A stretch of DNA of 64,000 bases from an uncultured Methanobrevibacter sp. (GCF_902788255.1 NZ_CADAJR010000026.1:1-64000), one strand, 5' to 3'. Counted from the stretch's first letter, positions 52,201 through 61,989 are shown. Translations and numbers: made by a program. The notes: a model not told the origin generated them from the sequence alone.

Positions 52201-53625
52201 TGAACTAATGTCTGTTGCAACGTTACCATTTGCATCAACAATGGAAATGGAATAGATTCCTTTTTTGACTTGTGTGATTTCACTTAATTGAAGTTCATAA
52301 TTTCCTGATTTTGACCATACATTTTTAGGAGAATAATAAATGTTAGGACAGCTCACAAATTCATTTATCTCAAAAACATAGCCCAGATACATTATTCCCT
52401 GATGGCCATAATAATCACCATTTCCCTCACCTACATAAACATAAACATCCTTGGCAGCATCATAATTATAGTCCCCAATGCTAGGTTTATATTCATATAC
52501 CTGAGTCCAAACCGGTCTGTCCCTATCTCCTGTACCATATCCTCCGTAATTGATCATATAATTGTTATTAATTATTTCCAAATTATTTGCATCCTTAATT
52601 GATACGTCATTGAGATTTTTAACATGGAAATCGTTGAAGACTTCCCACAAGTGATTCTGATTAAAGAAATTGCCTTTTATCTCTATTTTTGTAATATCAT
52701 AATCAACATAAACTCCATTGTTTGTATTAAATGAGATATAATTGCTTAAAATATAAATATTGTCTGAAGAGGTCAATCTTATCCCATTTGTATTTTCAGT
52801 GATGTTGTTGTGACTTATTGTCAGATACTTGCCGTTTCCTGAAAATGAGACTCCTGCAACATTATTATTAGAAATATTATTGCTTGATATTGTTGTTGAA
52901 GATGAATCAACAATATTTACCCCATTTTTAGAACTTTTCAAAGTAGATGACCTGACATTAACATTCTGTGAATTCTTAATGTTGATTGCATTATTTGCAT
53001 TTAACGCTGTAACATTTTCAACAAGGCAGTTTTTTGCATTTTCTATTCTTACAGCATCCGAATATCCAATATGATTAATGTTACAATTTCTGATTTCAAC
53101 ATTATTAGCCTTAACCAGTATTCCATAATCATTTTCATTGTAAACGTTATTATTTATGGTAAAACCTTCAATGACCGTTCCGCTGGCGCTAGGGGATATG
53201 TAAAATATTCCTTTATATCCAGAACCTTGGGTGCTTGAACACACCTCCATAGTGGTCCCCACATTGCTTTTAATAGTTAATTTTTTATTGATTATAAAAT
53301 GGCAGTGCACATAACTTTTACCTTCAACAATGATTGTATCTCCTGCATTGGCGCTGTCAATTGCCTTCTGGATTGTTGGTTGACTCATTTCATTGTGATC
53401 ATCTTCAATTTCTTCAACAATGATTGTTTGAGGTGAAGATAATGTCGAATTATTTTCATTTGATGTTTCCAAGCAATCCGGATTATTATATGATTGTATA
53501 ATAGAATAAGATGAATCCGAAGTTAAGTTTCCGCCAATATCGTCTTCACTAGCAGCAACCGACGATATGCACAACATGGCGACTACTAAAAAAGACAATA
53601 GCAATAAAGTTTTATGAAATTTCAT
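49216..53625 (-). CDS. Giant adhesin-like protein: beta-helix, five Ig repeats, beta-helix
   Basis: A GGGAGG site precedes the ATG. Signal peptide to residue ~25, then a right-handed parallel beta-helix (residues ~65-360; TIIVEGKSYVHCHFIINKKL, many NNNxxNN turns), a linking beta domain (~360-560), five Ig-like repeats (~560-990) with the KTYTKTTNSKGIAKVK pattern, and a second beta-helix (~1000-1370; FLGKGYSDISLTISKGLNIY). No transmembrane anchor is seen at the C-terminus. The product should be displayed at the surface; related proteins in Methanobrevibacter are thought to mediate binding to other cells. Two beta-helices flanking Ig repeats is a less usual order. Confidence 0.85.
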   Translation of the reverse strand: MKFHKTLLLLSFLVVAMLCISSVAASEDDIGGNLTSDSSYSIIQSYNNPDCLETSNENNSTLSSPQTIIVEEIEDDHNEMSQPTIQKAIDSANAGDTIIVEGKSYVHCHFIINKKLTIKSNVGTTMEVCSSTQGSGYKGIFYISPSASGTVIEGFTINNNVYNENDYGILVKANNVEIRNCNINHIGYSDAVRIENAKNCLVENVTALNANNAINIKNSQNVNVRSSTLKSSKNGVNIVDSSSTTISSNNISNNNVAGVSFSGNGKYLTISHNNITENTNGIRLTSSDNIYILSNYISFNTNNGVYVDYDITKIEIKGNFFNQNHLWEVFNDFHVKNLNDVSIKDANNLEIINNNYMINYGGYGTGDRDRPVWTQVYEYKPSIGDYNYDAAKDVYVYVGEGNGDYYGHQGIMYLGYVFEINEFVSCPNIYYSPKNVWSKSGNYELQLSEITQVKKGIYSISIVDANGNVATDISSVPVTFYLNKIGKTASPQEGDVYKTVMMKNGTATVRFYMDEFNKSGNIITAVFPTPGTNIDNKVAKTLAIDDDNIPGIPSNTSISVSNLNTYPNSNQVIVAILVDQNKKPIVGEILTFKINSKTYNVRTDGNGKAQIRISESKEGSYTLKVSFAGDGGIDYYGSNNQSKVVVKKQTIKIISSNLNMIPKMAEYYSITLKDASGKVLTNQKVTFKVNGKTYTKTTNSKGIAKVKLKFNKNKKTYKISISYKGSNKYKAISKSNKIIVKYSSKKVKLTTPTLTIPPKTAKYYSVSLKDVNGKSISQQKVVVKINGKKYVKKTNSKGQIKIKVKFSKLKTYKVKATYKGSKIYKKASSGGKIKVAKTPTKITVPAVSMLPKESKTYTVTLKANGKVLSKQKLTIKINGKTYAKTTDGKGQASVSVNFADEKIYTVNVNYNGNGIYQASKATGKITVSKMDTQIVSYDKTFSKDAQKEYQITLKDKSNNQLPGQSVSFDINGQSYTKTTDSKGVAKLTINDLNEGTFDIIVKFAGNDKYKSFSKTNKITISDKLNTVFVDENLPNSEIQSILDNAAIGSNIEFLGKGYSDISLTISKGLNIYSTNSTSLNAKSSSPVFIISSDNVNVSGFSINGNSGSAIVIDGADNVNIENNLISNKLDEDKLAEYNAGNINLPGYGISIANARNIQLSKNDIKSFESAIFAKESSYIVIDDNTLRENNYGVTYGWGVANTEITNNNIFNQIGLYIMTVPEGPTGYGLLLNNSAVNVTINHNHIYANHLGISLDANFSTGIVITQNTITDNVLEGIRFNAGYDLAENAILPHVTDNAIYRNARGPSMMILGEMSANPFGIYGGGLLDPSQKLQLEANWYGTNNLVTWDNDTGVVGYGTMCPRINTTNIEFNMTFNSPGNYSITFYKNGEYDSNLPEFDMFATLNRGTDKQKEIAFNVVDGVGTFTFDSSNFNSSNNVIEISIGSLIDSTSRVFKVTYLYKVPEGEIPA

Positions 53626-53781
53626 TTTTTCCTCCCTAATTTTAAAATTTTATGTTCAATATATAATAATATAACTATCGATATATTTAATATATTTCGG
53701 TTTATTTGTCAATTAAAGCCAAAATAATAAAAATAAAAAAATTGATTTGAAGTTGATTTCATAAAGAAGACAGTTAAATTG

Positions 53782-56724
53782 TTATCTTTTAACTTTTAAA
53801 ACTGCTCTTTTAGTCAGCTTCAAGTATGTAATTGAAATCTTATATTTCCCGGCTTTTAGATTCTTTAAACTAACAGTCGCAATTCCTTTTTTATTTGTTT
53901 TTATCTTGTAAGTTTTGCCTTTAACTTTAAAAGTAATCTTTTTACCTGAAATAGATTTTCCTCTACTGGTTTTAAGACTGGCAGAATACTTGATTTTTTT
54001 AGCCTTTTTCTTGGTGACACTTTTAACCTTTAGGACATTTTTAATCACAATACTGTTTTTTACAGAAAATCCCTTATATGATGTCGTAATGGAATATTTT
54101 CCAGGAAGCAAACTGAATGTTTTGGATGCATATCCTCTTTTATCAGTTTTTACATTATAGGTTTTTCCGGCCAGCTTCATGACCACAATTTCATTTTTAC
54201 CCACAACCTTACCATTTGAACCTATTACACGAACTTTAAATGTTACTTTTCCACTATAATCCGCAGCAATATTTTTATTATTGATTATTTTTGATGGATT
54301 ATGACTCACAGCCAACACAAGGGTTTGATTATCTACTTTAGAGACAAGTGATGAAATTTTAGAAATGTATAATGATTTCAATCCTGATCCCTTTTCAACA
54401 GATAAGATGTCACCGGTAGACAAGCTAACCTTAAAGATAGGCAACTCTTCAGGATGACCAATTTGCGAAATCAAATTGTTTCGGTTCTTTAATTCATTAA
54501 ACCCGATTATGACCTTTCCATTTTCATACTGCATTAACTGTTCAACACATTTAAAGGACATTATAATCCATGTGAACTCATCGGAAATGTTAAATCTGAT
54601 TAAATTTTCAAAATCCGGATTGTTGCTTCCCCACCAATTTTCAGATAGATTACTATTATTGTTATTCACATATATTGCACTGCCATTAGGTGCCTGATTG
54701 TTAAATAATGAACTATGAACTATATTAATATCCTTTCTTGCAATTATTGCTCCTCCTTCAGCACCTGCAACATTGTTTTCAAATATAGATCCAAAAACAT
54801 TCAAAATATTATTGTTATCGATAGCTCCCCCATTTACGGTTGCCTTATTGTTTGTGAAGTTTGAATGAATGATTGTCATATTTCCACCATTATCTATAAC
54901 TCCTGCACCATAAGCACCATTATTATCAAATAATGAATTTACAATGGTCATTTCTCCAGAATTATCAATAGCTCCACCATAACTTTTAGCCTTATTTGAT
55001 TTAAATTGGGAATTGGAAATGTAAACATCAGAACCATCGTTAAATATTACACCCCCCTCATCGGCACCTGTGTTAAATAAAAACACTGAATTATCAATTG
55101 TGGCATTTCCCACTGCAAGATACAATACTCCTCCTTTACGATTGATTTGATTATTGTTAAATTTTGAATTGTTTATTTTCAAATTGGAAGATGAATAAAT
55201 TACTCCTGCTTGAGATGCCTTGTTAGAATTGAACTCAGAATTTCCAATGGTCATCTTTGCAGTGTTATAAATTACTCCGCCAAAATAGGCTTCGTTGAAC
55301 CCTGATTTTAAATCATTGATAAGCGAATTTGCACAATTATAAATTACTCCTCCGTTTTGAGCAGCAATGTTATTATTTGCGGTGCCCCTTTCAATATTTA
55401 ATTCCTTTTTATTGTATATTCCGGCACCGTTAACAGCATTATTTGAATTTAATGTTGAATTTTTCAAATTAAATTTTCCTGAATTGTAAATCGCTCCCCC
55501 CTCGTTTGCATGATTATTATTCAATTCACTGTTCACTATATTGACCATAACTCCACTTACATAAATTCCTCCACCGTTAACAGCAGAGTTATTATAGATT
55601 TTACAGTTATCAATTATCCCCTCGTCAATATTACGTAGAGACAAGCAGCCACAATATATTCCTCCGCCGCTGGTTTTTGCAGAATTATTGGATATTACAG
55701 AATCAGTCAGTGTGATGGATCCATCATTATTATCAATTCCCCCTCCACGATTAGCTGAATTATTTATTATTGAAGTGTTTTTAAGAGTCAATTTGGCTTT
55801 GGCCTCTACATAAATTCCACCACCATTGACCGCAGAATTATTTAAGACCAGACAGTTTTTAAGAAGCAATGAAAATTCAGAAACATAAAAACCTCCACCC
55901 TGCCTTAGAGGATTGGTATTGTTTATGATAATCGAATCGTAAACTTCACAAACGCCCCAACTTTTTATTCCCGCACCCAAGTCAGTTCCTATATTTGATA
56001 TGACTTTAGTATTATAAACTTTCAGAATCCCTCGATTGTTGTAAATAGCTCCTCCTCTCTCAGCGGAGTTGTACATGAAGGTGGAATTGTATACATTCAT
56101 TTGACCCCAAATGTTATAGATTGCTCCACCCTCTTCACAGACATTATTAGTGAAAGAGGAATTTATAATATTGACCACACCATTTGGATTGTCATTTTCA
56201 ATTGCAGCACCAGAATCTGCAGTATTGCCATCAAAATTAGTATAATAAACATTAAGATTGGATTTATCCGAACAGTATATTCCTCCACGTTCAGCATGGC
56301 TGTTAATTATTGTAGAATTGAAGATGCTTAATTTACCTTGATTATAAATTGCCGCACCAACAGAATCCGAATAACCGTTGGTCATTGTCAATCCAAAAAT
56401 ATTAACCTTAACATTTTTTGAAATTTCAAAGATTCTAGATGTATTATTCGCATCAAGAACCGCATTTGAGTCAGATCCATAAATGTTAATATCCTTATTA
56501 ATTTTTATAGGATTTCCATCACTTACATATGTCTTGTTTTCCAAATAAATCGAATCTCCAGAGCTTGCATCATCAATTAGAACCTGTATCGTATCAAACT
56601 TTTCATCAGTCAGATTAGCCTCAATTTCACTATCTCCAGCACAAACAACATTAATAACCAATAAAGAAAAAAATAGCATGAATATGAACAGTAATTTTGA
56701 TTTTCTAATATAAATCTCCCCCAA
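53782..56724 (-). CDS. Adhesin-like protein: GGAIYN beta-helix plus Ig repeats
   Basis: Signal peptide, then a long beta-helix (residues ~40-690) whose turns repeat NNxAxxGGAIYN-like motifs, reminiscent of Chlamydia-type PMP repeats. A spacer and two Ig-like repeats (~800-980) end the protein; the last is Lys-rich, as often found in wall-binding ends. The start is uncertain: the TTG at 56724 overlaps the GGGGGAG ribosome site, whereas the best-spaced codon is ATT (56709-56707), followed by RKSKLLFIFMLFFSLL. It lies about 160 bases from the next surface-protein gene. Confidence 0.8.
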   Translation of the reverse strand: MGEIYIRKSKLLFIFMLFFSLLVINVVCAGDSEIEANLTDEKFDTIQVLIDDASSGDSIYLENKTYVSDGNPIKINKDINIYGSDSNAVLDANNTSRIFEISKNVKVNIFGLTMTNGYSDSVGAAIYNQGKLSIFNSTIINSHAERGGIYCSDKSNLNVYYTNFDGNTADSGAAIENDNPNGVVNIINSSFTNNVCEEGGAIYNIWGQMNVYNSTFMYNSAERGGAIYNNRGILKVYNTKVISNIGTDLGAGIKSWGVCEVYDSIIINNTNPLRQGGGFYVSEFSLLLKNCLVLNNSAVNGGGIYVEAKAKLTLKNTSIINNSANRGGGIDNNDGSITLTDSVISNNSAKTSGGGIYCGCLSLRNIDEGIIDNCKIYNNSAVNGGGIYVSGVMVNIVNSELNNNHANEGGAIYNSGKFNLKNSTLNSNNAVNGAGIYNKKELNIERGTANNNIAAQNGGVIYNCANSLINDLKSGFNEAYFGGVIYNTAKMTIGNSEFNSNKASQAGVIYSSSNLKINNSKFNNNQINRKGGVLYLAVGNATIDNSVFLFNTGADEGGVIFNDGSDVYISNSQFKSNKAKSYGGAIDNSGEMTIVNSLFDNNGAYGAGVIDNGGNMTIIHSNFTNNKATVNGGAIDNNNILNVFGSIFENNVAGAEGGAIIARKDINIVHSSLFNNQAPNGSAIYVNNNNSNLSENWWGSNNPDFENLIRFNISDEFTWIIMSFKCVEQLMQYENGKVIIGFNELKNRNNLISQIGHPEELPIFKVSLSTGDILSVEKGSGLKSLYISKISSLVSKVDNQTLVLAVSHNPSKIINNKNIAADYSGKVTFKVRVIGSNGKVVGKNEIVVMKLAGKTYNVKTDKRGYASKTFSLLPGKYSITTSYKGFSVKNSIVIKNVLKVKSVTKKKAKKIKYSASLKTSRGKSISGKKITFKVKGKTYKIKTNKKGIATVSLKNLKAGKYKISITYLKLTKRAVLKVKR

Positions 56725-56798
56725 TAGAATTCATAATGTAAAAATAACAGCATAAATATTAAAAAATGTCAAAAAAAGAAAAAAAGAAAATTGTTGTT

Positions 56799-58616
56799 TT
56801 ATTTTTTAACAACAATTTTACCAGCTTTAAGTCCTGAATTATATGCACTGTCACCAGCAAAACTAGCTACGTAACTGTAAGTACCTTTTTTAGTTAATTT
56901 AACTTTAATAGTTGCTACACCTTTTTTGTTGGTTTTAGCTGAGAAGGATTTACCATTAACATTAATAGTGACTTTTTTACCAGCTAAAGCTTTACCAGCA
57001 GATTTTAAAGTTATTTGAACTTTTTTAACTTTTTTAACTTTAAATTTCTTATTAGGAGCTTTGAGTGTAACAGCTTTTTTAGATACAGTTTTGGTAACAG
57101 TTTTGGTAACAGTTTTGGTTACAGGAGTTAAGGTGATTGAATTTGCAGAAGCTGCAAATTTGTCTGTTGCTGCAAAATTAATAGAAACAAGTTTACCGGA
57201 TTCACCATTGATGATGAAAACACCATTATCATCTGTAGTAATATTCACCGCAGCACCATTGTTGATAGAGTAGGATAAAGCAGCACCATCAATAACATTT
57301 CCTGAAATGTCTTTTAATACACCAGTAATTTTGGTTCCATCTACAGCAGTAATAGCGATTTGGGTTTGAACTAATTCAGCTTTAGGGATTACAACATCAC
57401 TTGGACTTGCATCTTCACTACCCCAGTCATTACACCATACGACTAAAGTTCTTGCTCCATCAACCACTTCATTTCCGGAGATTTGAATTTCTTCATATGG
57501 GTTTAACATTCCTGATCTGCATAGGATGTGTAATAATGTTACACCGGAAGTAACAACATCGTCTTTATATTTTTTTACGATATTATTGGTTACGTTAATG
57601 TTACCTAAAGTACTTGGATAACCGTGAGCGGTGTTTCCTTGTTCAGCTGCAATTAACCAGTTATTGTCAATTACTTCAAAGGTGTTGTTGCTAATGAAAA
57701 CTCCACTGGAAGCCTTTTGGATACTGATTACTGGATATGCATCCCATGAGTGAACACGATCATCAAATGAACCACAATTTGTGAAGGTGTTGCCTGTGAT
57801 GTAAGTTCCATCGGTAGATGCTCCTCCAAAGAAGATTGAATAAACATTATTTTTGAATGTGTTGTTTATGATTTTTGCATCTCCACTTCCACCTGCAATG
57901 GAAATAGCATCCAATACTACACCATCAAAGGTATTGTTTAATACGGTGATGAAATGAGATCCCATTACACTGATTACTTTGGAACCTTTTTCTTTGTTAA
58001 CGGTAGGGTCGTTAAAAAGTTTTGTTGCATATCCACCATTGAATTTACTGTTTTTAACAGTGATGTAATCACATGATGAAACATCAACTGCGTGGTTGAA
58101 ATCTTGGAAAACACAATTATCTATGATCCCACCTTCAGCAACAGATCCTGCAAAACGGATACCCCATCCATTTACTGAACCATCATAACGCAAATCATTT
58201 TTAGGATTGGTGTCTATGAAAGTTATTCCTTGAATTGTAACTCCTTTACTAGTTACAGCGAAAATTCCATTATTATCCCCATATCCTAAGATTTTTGTAT
58301 TTCCATTACCTTTTATTACTAAATTATCTTTAGCAATGGTTATAGTCTTATCAGTTATATTATAAATATCAAAATTACTTAAATCAACAGTACCTCCATC
58401 TTCAGCTGTATCAACTGCGGTTTGAATAGCATCAGAGGTGTTAGTTGTTGGTGAGATTGGATCTGCAGCCAATAACTCAACATCTTCTACTGCTACAACT
58501 TCCGCATCATCAGTTGCTACAATATCTTCAGTAGCATCTTCCGCAGAAACTGAACTAACAGAGAATGCAATTAAAACAACTAAAAAGATAGATAATAAAA
58601 TCTTTTTATTATTCAT
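56799..58616 (-). CDS. Adhesin-like protein: beta-helix plus Ig repeats
   Basis: The start at MNNKKILLSIFLVV follows GGGAG, giving a normal signal peptide ending VSSVSAEDA; longer upstream reading is not supported. An acidic linker (DIVATDDAEVVAVEDVE) precedes a beta-helix (residues ~75-410: GDAKIINNTFKNNVYSIFFG), one Ig-like or carboxypeptidase-regulatory repeat and a C-terminal Lys-rich Ig-like repeat. A VTKT tandem (VTKTVTKTVTKTV) joins them, from 12-base repeats near 57,082-57,120. Confidence 0.8.
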   Translation of the reverse strand: MNNKKILLSIFLVVLIAFSVSSVSAEDATEDIVATDDAEVVAVEDVELLAADPISPTTNTSDAIQTAVDTAEDGGTVDLSNFDIYNITDKTITIAKDNLVIKGNGNTKILGYGDNNGIFAVTSKGVTIQGITFIDTNPKNDLRYDGSVNGWGIRFAGSVAEGGIIDNCVFQDFNHAVDVSSCDYITVKNSKFNGGYATKLFNDPTVNKEKGSKVISVMGSHFITVLNNTFDGVVLDAISIAGGSGDAKIINNTFKNNVYSIFFGGASTDGTYITGNTFTNCGSFDDRVHSWDAYPVISIQKASSGVFISNNTFEVIDNNWLIAAEQGNTAHGYPSTLGNINVTNNIVKKYKDDVVTSGVTLLHILCRSGMLNPYEEIQISGNEVVDGARTLVVWCNDWGSEDASPSDVVIPKAELVQTQIAITAVDGTKITGVLKDISGNVIDGAALSYSINNGAAVNITTDDNGVFIINGESGKLVSINFAATDKFAASANSITLTPVTKTVTKTVTKTVSKKAVTLKAPNKKFKVKKVKKVQITLKSAGKALAGKKVTINVNGKSFSAKTNKKGVATIKVKLTKKGTYSYVASFAGDSAYNSGLKAGKIVVKK

Positions 58617-59170
58617 AATTTTTTCTCCCTTTAAATCTAATTTAATCAAACTAATATAAAATAAAAAAAAAATCATCATACTCAATTTGAACATTTTTAT
58701 TCAGATATTAGTCACTTAATATTTTTTATCGATAAGTAATATAAATCTTATTGTTTATCGCTAATAAATAAATTTTAATAAAATTAGTTATATTCCAAAA
58801 AAATAACATATAACCATAAATAAATAAAATTAAGAAATATACTACTAAAATATAATTAAATTATAATTATTTAAGTCTAAATTAATGATTTTAATGATTT
58901 AAAATGATTAAAAAAAATATGAAAAATAATTCATAACGATAAAAAAGCAATCCATATTCTAAATTATACATAAACATTATAACCATTATAAAATAATAAA
59001 TAAATGCTTTAAAAATAGTTATTAAATAATATACAATCAAATTAAAAGTTACACACAATTTTGATTAAAAATTGAGATAATCTTTAAAATTATGAAAAAA
59101 TCGATATAAAAATAAATATATATCATATTTTTCAAAATAAAAGTATAGTTTCTCTAAAAAAGCAAAGGAG
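58617..59170. other. 554-bp AT-rich divergent intergenic region
   Basis: This region separates two surface-protein genes transcribed away from each other. It is extremely AT-rich with many TATA-like stretches (for example TAAATATATATCATA near 59,112 as probable promoter of the rightward gene). No coding frame or RNA gene is seen. Confidence 0.6.
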
Positions 59171-60754
59171 GTGAAAACAATCAATGCAAAATATTATCTC
59201 ATACTGGGCATTATGATTATTTTGATAAGCATTTCTGCTGCAAATGCAACAGATGTGAGTAATTCGACTACGGATATATCTTCATATGATGAAATTCGGC
59301 TAGATTCCTCTTCAAATTTAAGTAAAGAGTTATCAAATGCAAATGATAACGATATAATCATACTTGAAAAGGGAACATACAAAATCAGCGATTTTGAAAT
59401 TACAAAAAATCTGACGATAAAAGGAAATGCCGATCCTCTTGATGTTATCATCGATGGAGAAAAAAAGTCAAGCATTTTTCTTATAAGAAACGATGCATTG
59501 CATGTCTCTTTTAAAAACTTGACATTCATCAATGCAAATGCAGAAGGATTTGGTGGGGCGATTTCAATGGAAACAGGACATGTATATGCAGATAATTGCT
59601 ATTTCATAAATAACACCGCCAGCGTAAATGCAGGGGGAATATCAAACTATGGAAACGAAACCCATAGAGGATACTTACTATTAAACAATTCCTTTTTCAT
59701 GAATAATCATGCAGGACATGACGGAGGGGCAGTAACCACCTGTTTTGCAGATTCATACATTTACAATTGTGTTTTTATCAATAATTCAGCACACAGAGAC
59801 GGTGGAGCAATAAGAGTGAGTGTTTCTGGATTCGGAAATGTTGAAGATTGTATTTTCATGTTTAACCATGCTGATGAATGGGGCGGAGCATATTACAGCT
59901 GGTCCGGCGAATCACATATCAACAGATGCATTTTCATGAACAATACTGCCGGAACAAACGGTGGCGCAGTGATGGTTTCAGGAAATATAAATCTGGAAAA
60001 TTCCATCATCACCAATAATGATGGCGGAGAGACTGGAGGCTCTTTCTACATACAACAACCCATGTACGATGCAAAAACCGTGATAAATATCCACAATAAC
60101 ATAATTACCAATAATTCATCACCTTACGGCAAAGAGATATTTATCAAATGGAAAGACACTAACCATTTGTATACCAAATTCGATAACAACGATTGGGGAG
60201 ATGAGGATCCAAATGATTCTTCCGTGATTGACCCAAACCATGTGACAGACAGAAGCCGGGTATCATCAACAATTAAATCCAATTTGTTTAGCATTCTAAA
60301 TGTGAATTTATTAGATAAATATAGCGATTTGATTAAAGACTTTTTCCCTGATGATTCAATGGACAATCTGAAAAGTCAATTTAAATCTCCGGAGTCCAAT
60401 CAAAATGAAAATAATACTAACAGCCATAAACATGCTTCAAATGATTTAAAAAATTCAAGTATTATAAGAAATTCAGATACCTTTAAATCAATTGAAAATA
60501 ATGTGAATAATGCAAAAACATCAAATTCCAAAGCTGAATTCAACTTTATTGAAAGCAATGCAAATCAACAGTTAATCGTAGGAAATTCAACATCACACGG
60601 TGATGAAGGCAATGCTTATGAATTAAACAAAATTGATAGCAGTTCAGTAGCTAAACAAGCTAATTTGAATATTGGAATATTCATTGCAATTATTGCAATA
60701 GTGTTAATCCTATTGGCTATCGGTTATAGAAAAGAAAAAAAGAACAGTAAATAG
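59171..60754 (+). CDS. Beta-helix surface protein with C-terminal membrane anchor
   Basis: A hydrophobic leader (YYLILGIMIILISISAANAT) is followed by a beta-helix (residues ~30-345: GGAISMETGHVYADNCYF; GGAVTTCFADSYIYNC), a Ser/Asn-rich stalk and one C-terminal membrane helix (IGIFIAIIAIVLILLAIGYR) with a basic end. Start is uncertain: GGAGGTG occupies 59167-59173 and includes the GTG, so a codon 6 bases later (ATC) or the ATG at 59213 may be used. Confidence 0.75.
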   Translation: MKTINAKYYLILGIMIILISISAANATDVSNSTTDISSYDEIRLDSSSNLSKELSNANDNDIIILEKGTYKISDFEITKNLTIKGNADPLDVIIDGEKKSSIFLIRNDALHVSFKNLTFINANAEGFGGAISMETGHVYADNCYFINNTASVNAGGISNYGNETHRGYLLLNNSFFMNNHAGHDGGAVTTCFADSYIYNCVFINNSAHRDGGAIRVSVSGFGNVEDCIFMFNHADEWGGAYYSWSGESHINRCIFMNNTAGTNGGAVMVSGNINLENSIITNNDGGETGGSFYIQQPMYDAKTVINIHNNIITNNSSPYGKEIFIKWKDTNHLYTKFDNNDWGDEDPNDSSVIDPNHVTDRSRVSSTIKSNLFSILNVNLLDKYSDLIKDFFPDDSMDNLKSQFKSPESNQNENNTNSHKHASNDLKNSSIIRNSDTFKSIENNVNNAKTSNSKAEFNFIESNANQQLIVGNSTSHGDEGNAYELNKIDSSSVAKQANLNIGIFIAIIAIVLILLAIGYRKEKKNSK

Positions 60755-60761
60755 ATTTTTT

Positions 60762-61193
60762 CTATTTACTATCTACTATTTTTTTATTAATATTGCGTGC
60801 AAGCAGGTAATCATACACATAAAATCCACACCAAAATACCGCTGCAAATACACATGCAATGACAATCCATGTGATTACCGGTCCGATTCCCAAGTCAATC
60901 GGCATCCATTTCAGGTATATTGCTATTAAAAACAAAACTGTCATTCCAATACCCATCTGGAATATTATCTGAAACGGCAATGGCAATTCCTCCCTTTCAT
61001 ATATCAATCCTGTCAATGAGAATCCCCAACCGGCGACAATACATCCGAAGAAGAGATTGATTATATCTGTTCCTGAAAAGCTGATGTTTTGAGGACCTGT
61101 CTGATATGAGATTAAAACCGCAACAAGCAATCCAATAAAACAACCTACAAAAGCGCCTAACGCAAGACTTTCTATTATATCTGTGAACTTCAT
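60762..61193 (-). CDS. DUF3021-like four-helix membrane protein
   Basis: Four predicted membrane helices over 143 residues with short loops; the first (ALGAFVGCFIGLLVAVLISY) and the last (FAAVFWCGFYVYDYLLARNI) fit DUF3021. In firmicutes DUF3021-like membrane proteins follow LytTR genes and inhibit the regulator they are paired with. Here it likewise follows the LytTR gene by 8 bases, so it is the proposed membrane partner. Confidence 0.65.
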   Translation of the reverse strand: MKFTDIIESLALGAFVGCFIGLLVAVLISYQTGPQNISFSGTDIINLFFGCIVAGWGFSLTGLIYEREELPLPFQIIFQMGIGMTVLFLIAIYLKWMPIDLGIGPVITWIVIACVFAAVFWCGFYVYDYLLARNINKKIVDSK

Positions 61194-61201
61194 CCTATCA
61201 C

Positions 61202-61642
61202 CTATAAATCCAATGCCCTTTTGAAATCCGGCAAATATTTTCTTGAGATATTGTCCTTCAAACCATTCTTAAGCTCAATGAACATCATTCCCTTAAGTGA
61301 AGGGGCAACCCTTTTAACTTTTTTGAGATTGACAATAGTTGTTTTTGAAACTCTCACAAAATCCCCAGTTAAACCCTCTTCAACTTGATACAATGGCTTT
61401 TTAATCATATAATCATCATTTTCAGTGTATACTCGGACTTTCCTGTCCTCAACACGGACCATGTAAATGTCCTTCAACTCCAAAAGCGTAATGTCTGAGT
61501 CATTATTGACCGCCATCATCTCGCTTTGGTCATCGCTTTCAAGAATGTTTATGGCCTTTGAGATGTTTTCTGTCAACTCATTTGTGTGAATGTCCGCATG
61601 AGGATTTTCAATATCTCTTGAAACAAATAAATTTACCTTCAT
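61202..61642 (-). CDS. LytTR-domain DNA-binding regulator
   Basis: The last ~95 residues are a LytTR domain: LLELKDIYMVRVEDRKVRVY, FVRVSKTTIVNLKKVKRVAP and GMMFIELKNGLKDNISRKYL. The N-terminal ~50 residues form a small domain without a phospho-acceptor pattern, so this is not a normal two-component regulator but a stand-alone LytTR protein. It lies in a three-gene unit with a 2TM protein before it and DUF3021 after it. Direct repeats with LytTR-type spacing lie upstream of the operon promoter. Confidence 0.85.
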   Translation of the reverse strand: MKVNLFVSRDIENPHADIHTNELTENISKAINILESDDQSEMMAVNNDSDITLLELKDIYMVRVEDRKVRVYTENDDYMIKKPLYQVEEGLTGDFVRVSKTTIVNLKKVKRVAPSLKGMMFIELKNGLKDNISRKYLPDFKRALDL

Positions 61643-61645
61643 TGT

Positions 61646-61921
61646 TTAATTCCTTAACTTTTCCATTTCTTCCTGGATCTTGCGTTCCCTGTAGCTTTCA
61701 CTGTCAAAATCATCAATGAACACATATGCCTTTAAAAAGTCGGCGATGACACCGATTCCCCAGAAAAATACAGGAAACATTACCCACCAAAAGCTTGGTG
61801 AAAATAGCCAGTTTATAATAAATAATATTGCATTAACAATTATATATGCTTTTAAGTTTCTATAAAATTTTATTTTGAGATTAACCCTTTCTTCTGCTCT
61901 TGCCCTTAAGTTATCTGTCAC
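61646..61921 (-). CDS. 2TM-domain membrane protein
   Basis: The chosen start is GTG after GGTGATAAT; an ATG 12 codons upstream is less well placed. A short charged leader (TDNLRARAEERVNLKIKFYR) precedes two membrane helices (LKAYIIVNAILFIINWLF; VMFPVFFWGIGVIADFLKAY) and a charged tail. This is the 2TM domain, often next to or fused with LytTR or sensor proteins. First gene of the LytTR operon, 3 bases before the regulator gene. Confidence 0.75.
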   Translation of the reverse strand: MTDNLRARAEERVNLKIKFYRNLKAYIIVNAILFIINWLFSPSFWWVMFPVFFWGIGVIADFLKAYVFIDDFDSESYRERKIQEEMEKLRN

Positions 61922-61961
61922 ATTATCACCTTTAAATCGATAATAATACTTGGTCAAAGCA

Positions 61962-61970
61962 CATATAAAG
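61962..61970 (-). promoter_or_regulatory. TATA box of the LytTR operon
   Basis: On the leftward strand it reads CCCTTTATATG, so BRE-like CCC precedes the TATA. It is placed 41-49 bases before the GTG start, giving a start of transcription near 61,941. Confidence 0.5.
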
Positions 61971-61989
61971 GGCTAATTATCACATTGAC

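Noticed and set aside
55000-56700. Regular repeats in the 53782 gene as a non-coding array
   Set aside because: They are beta-helix turns in one long open frame.
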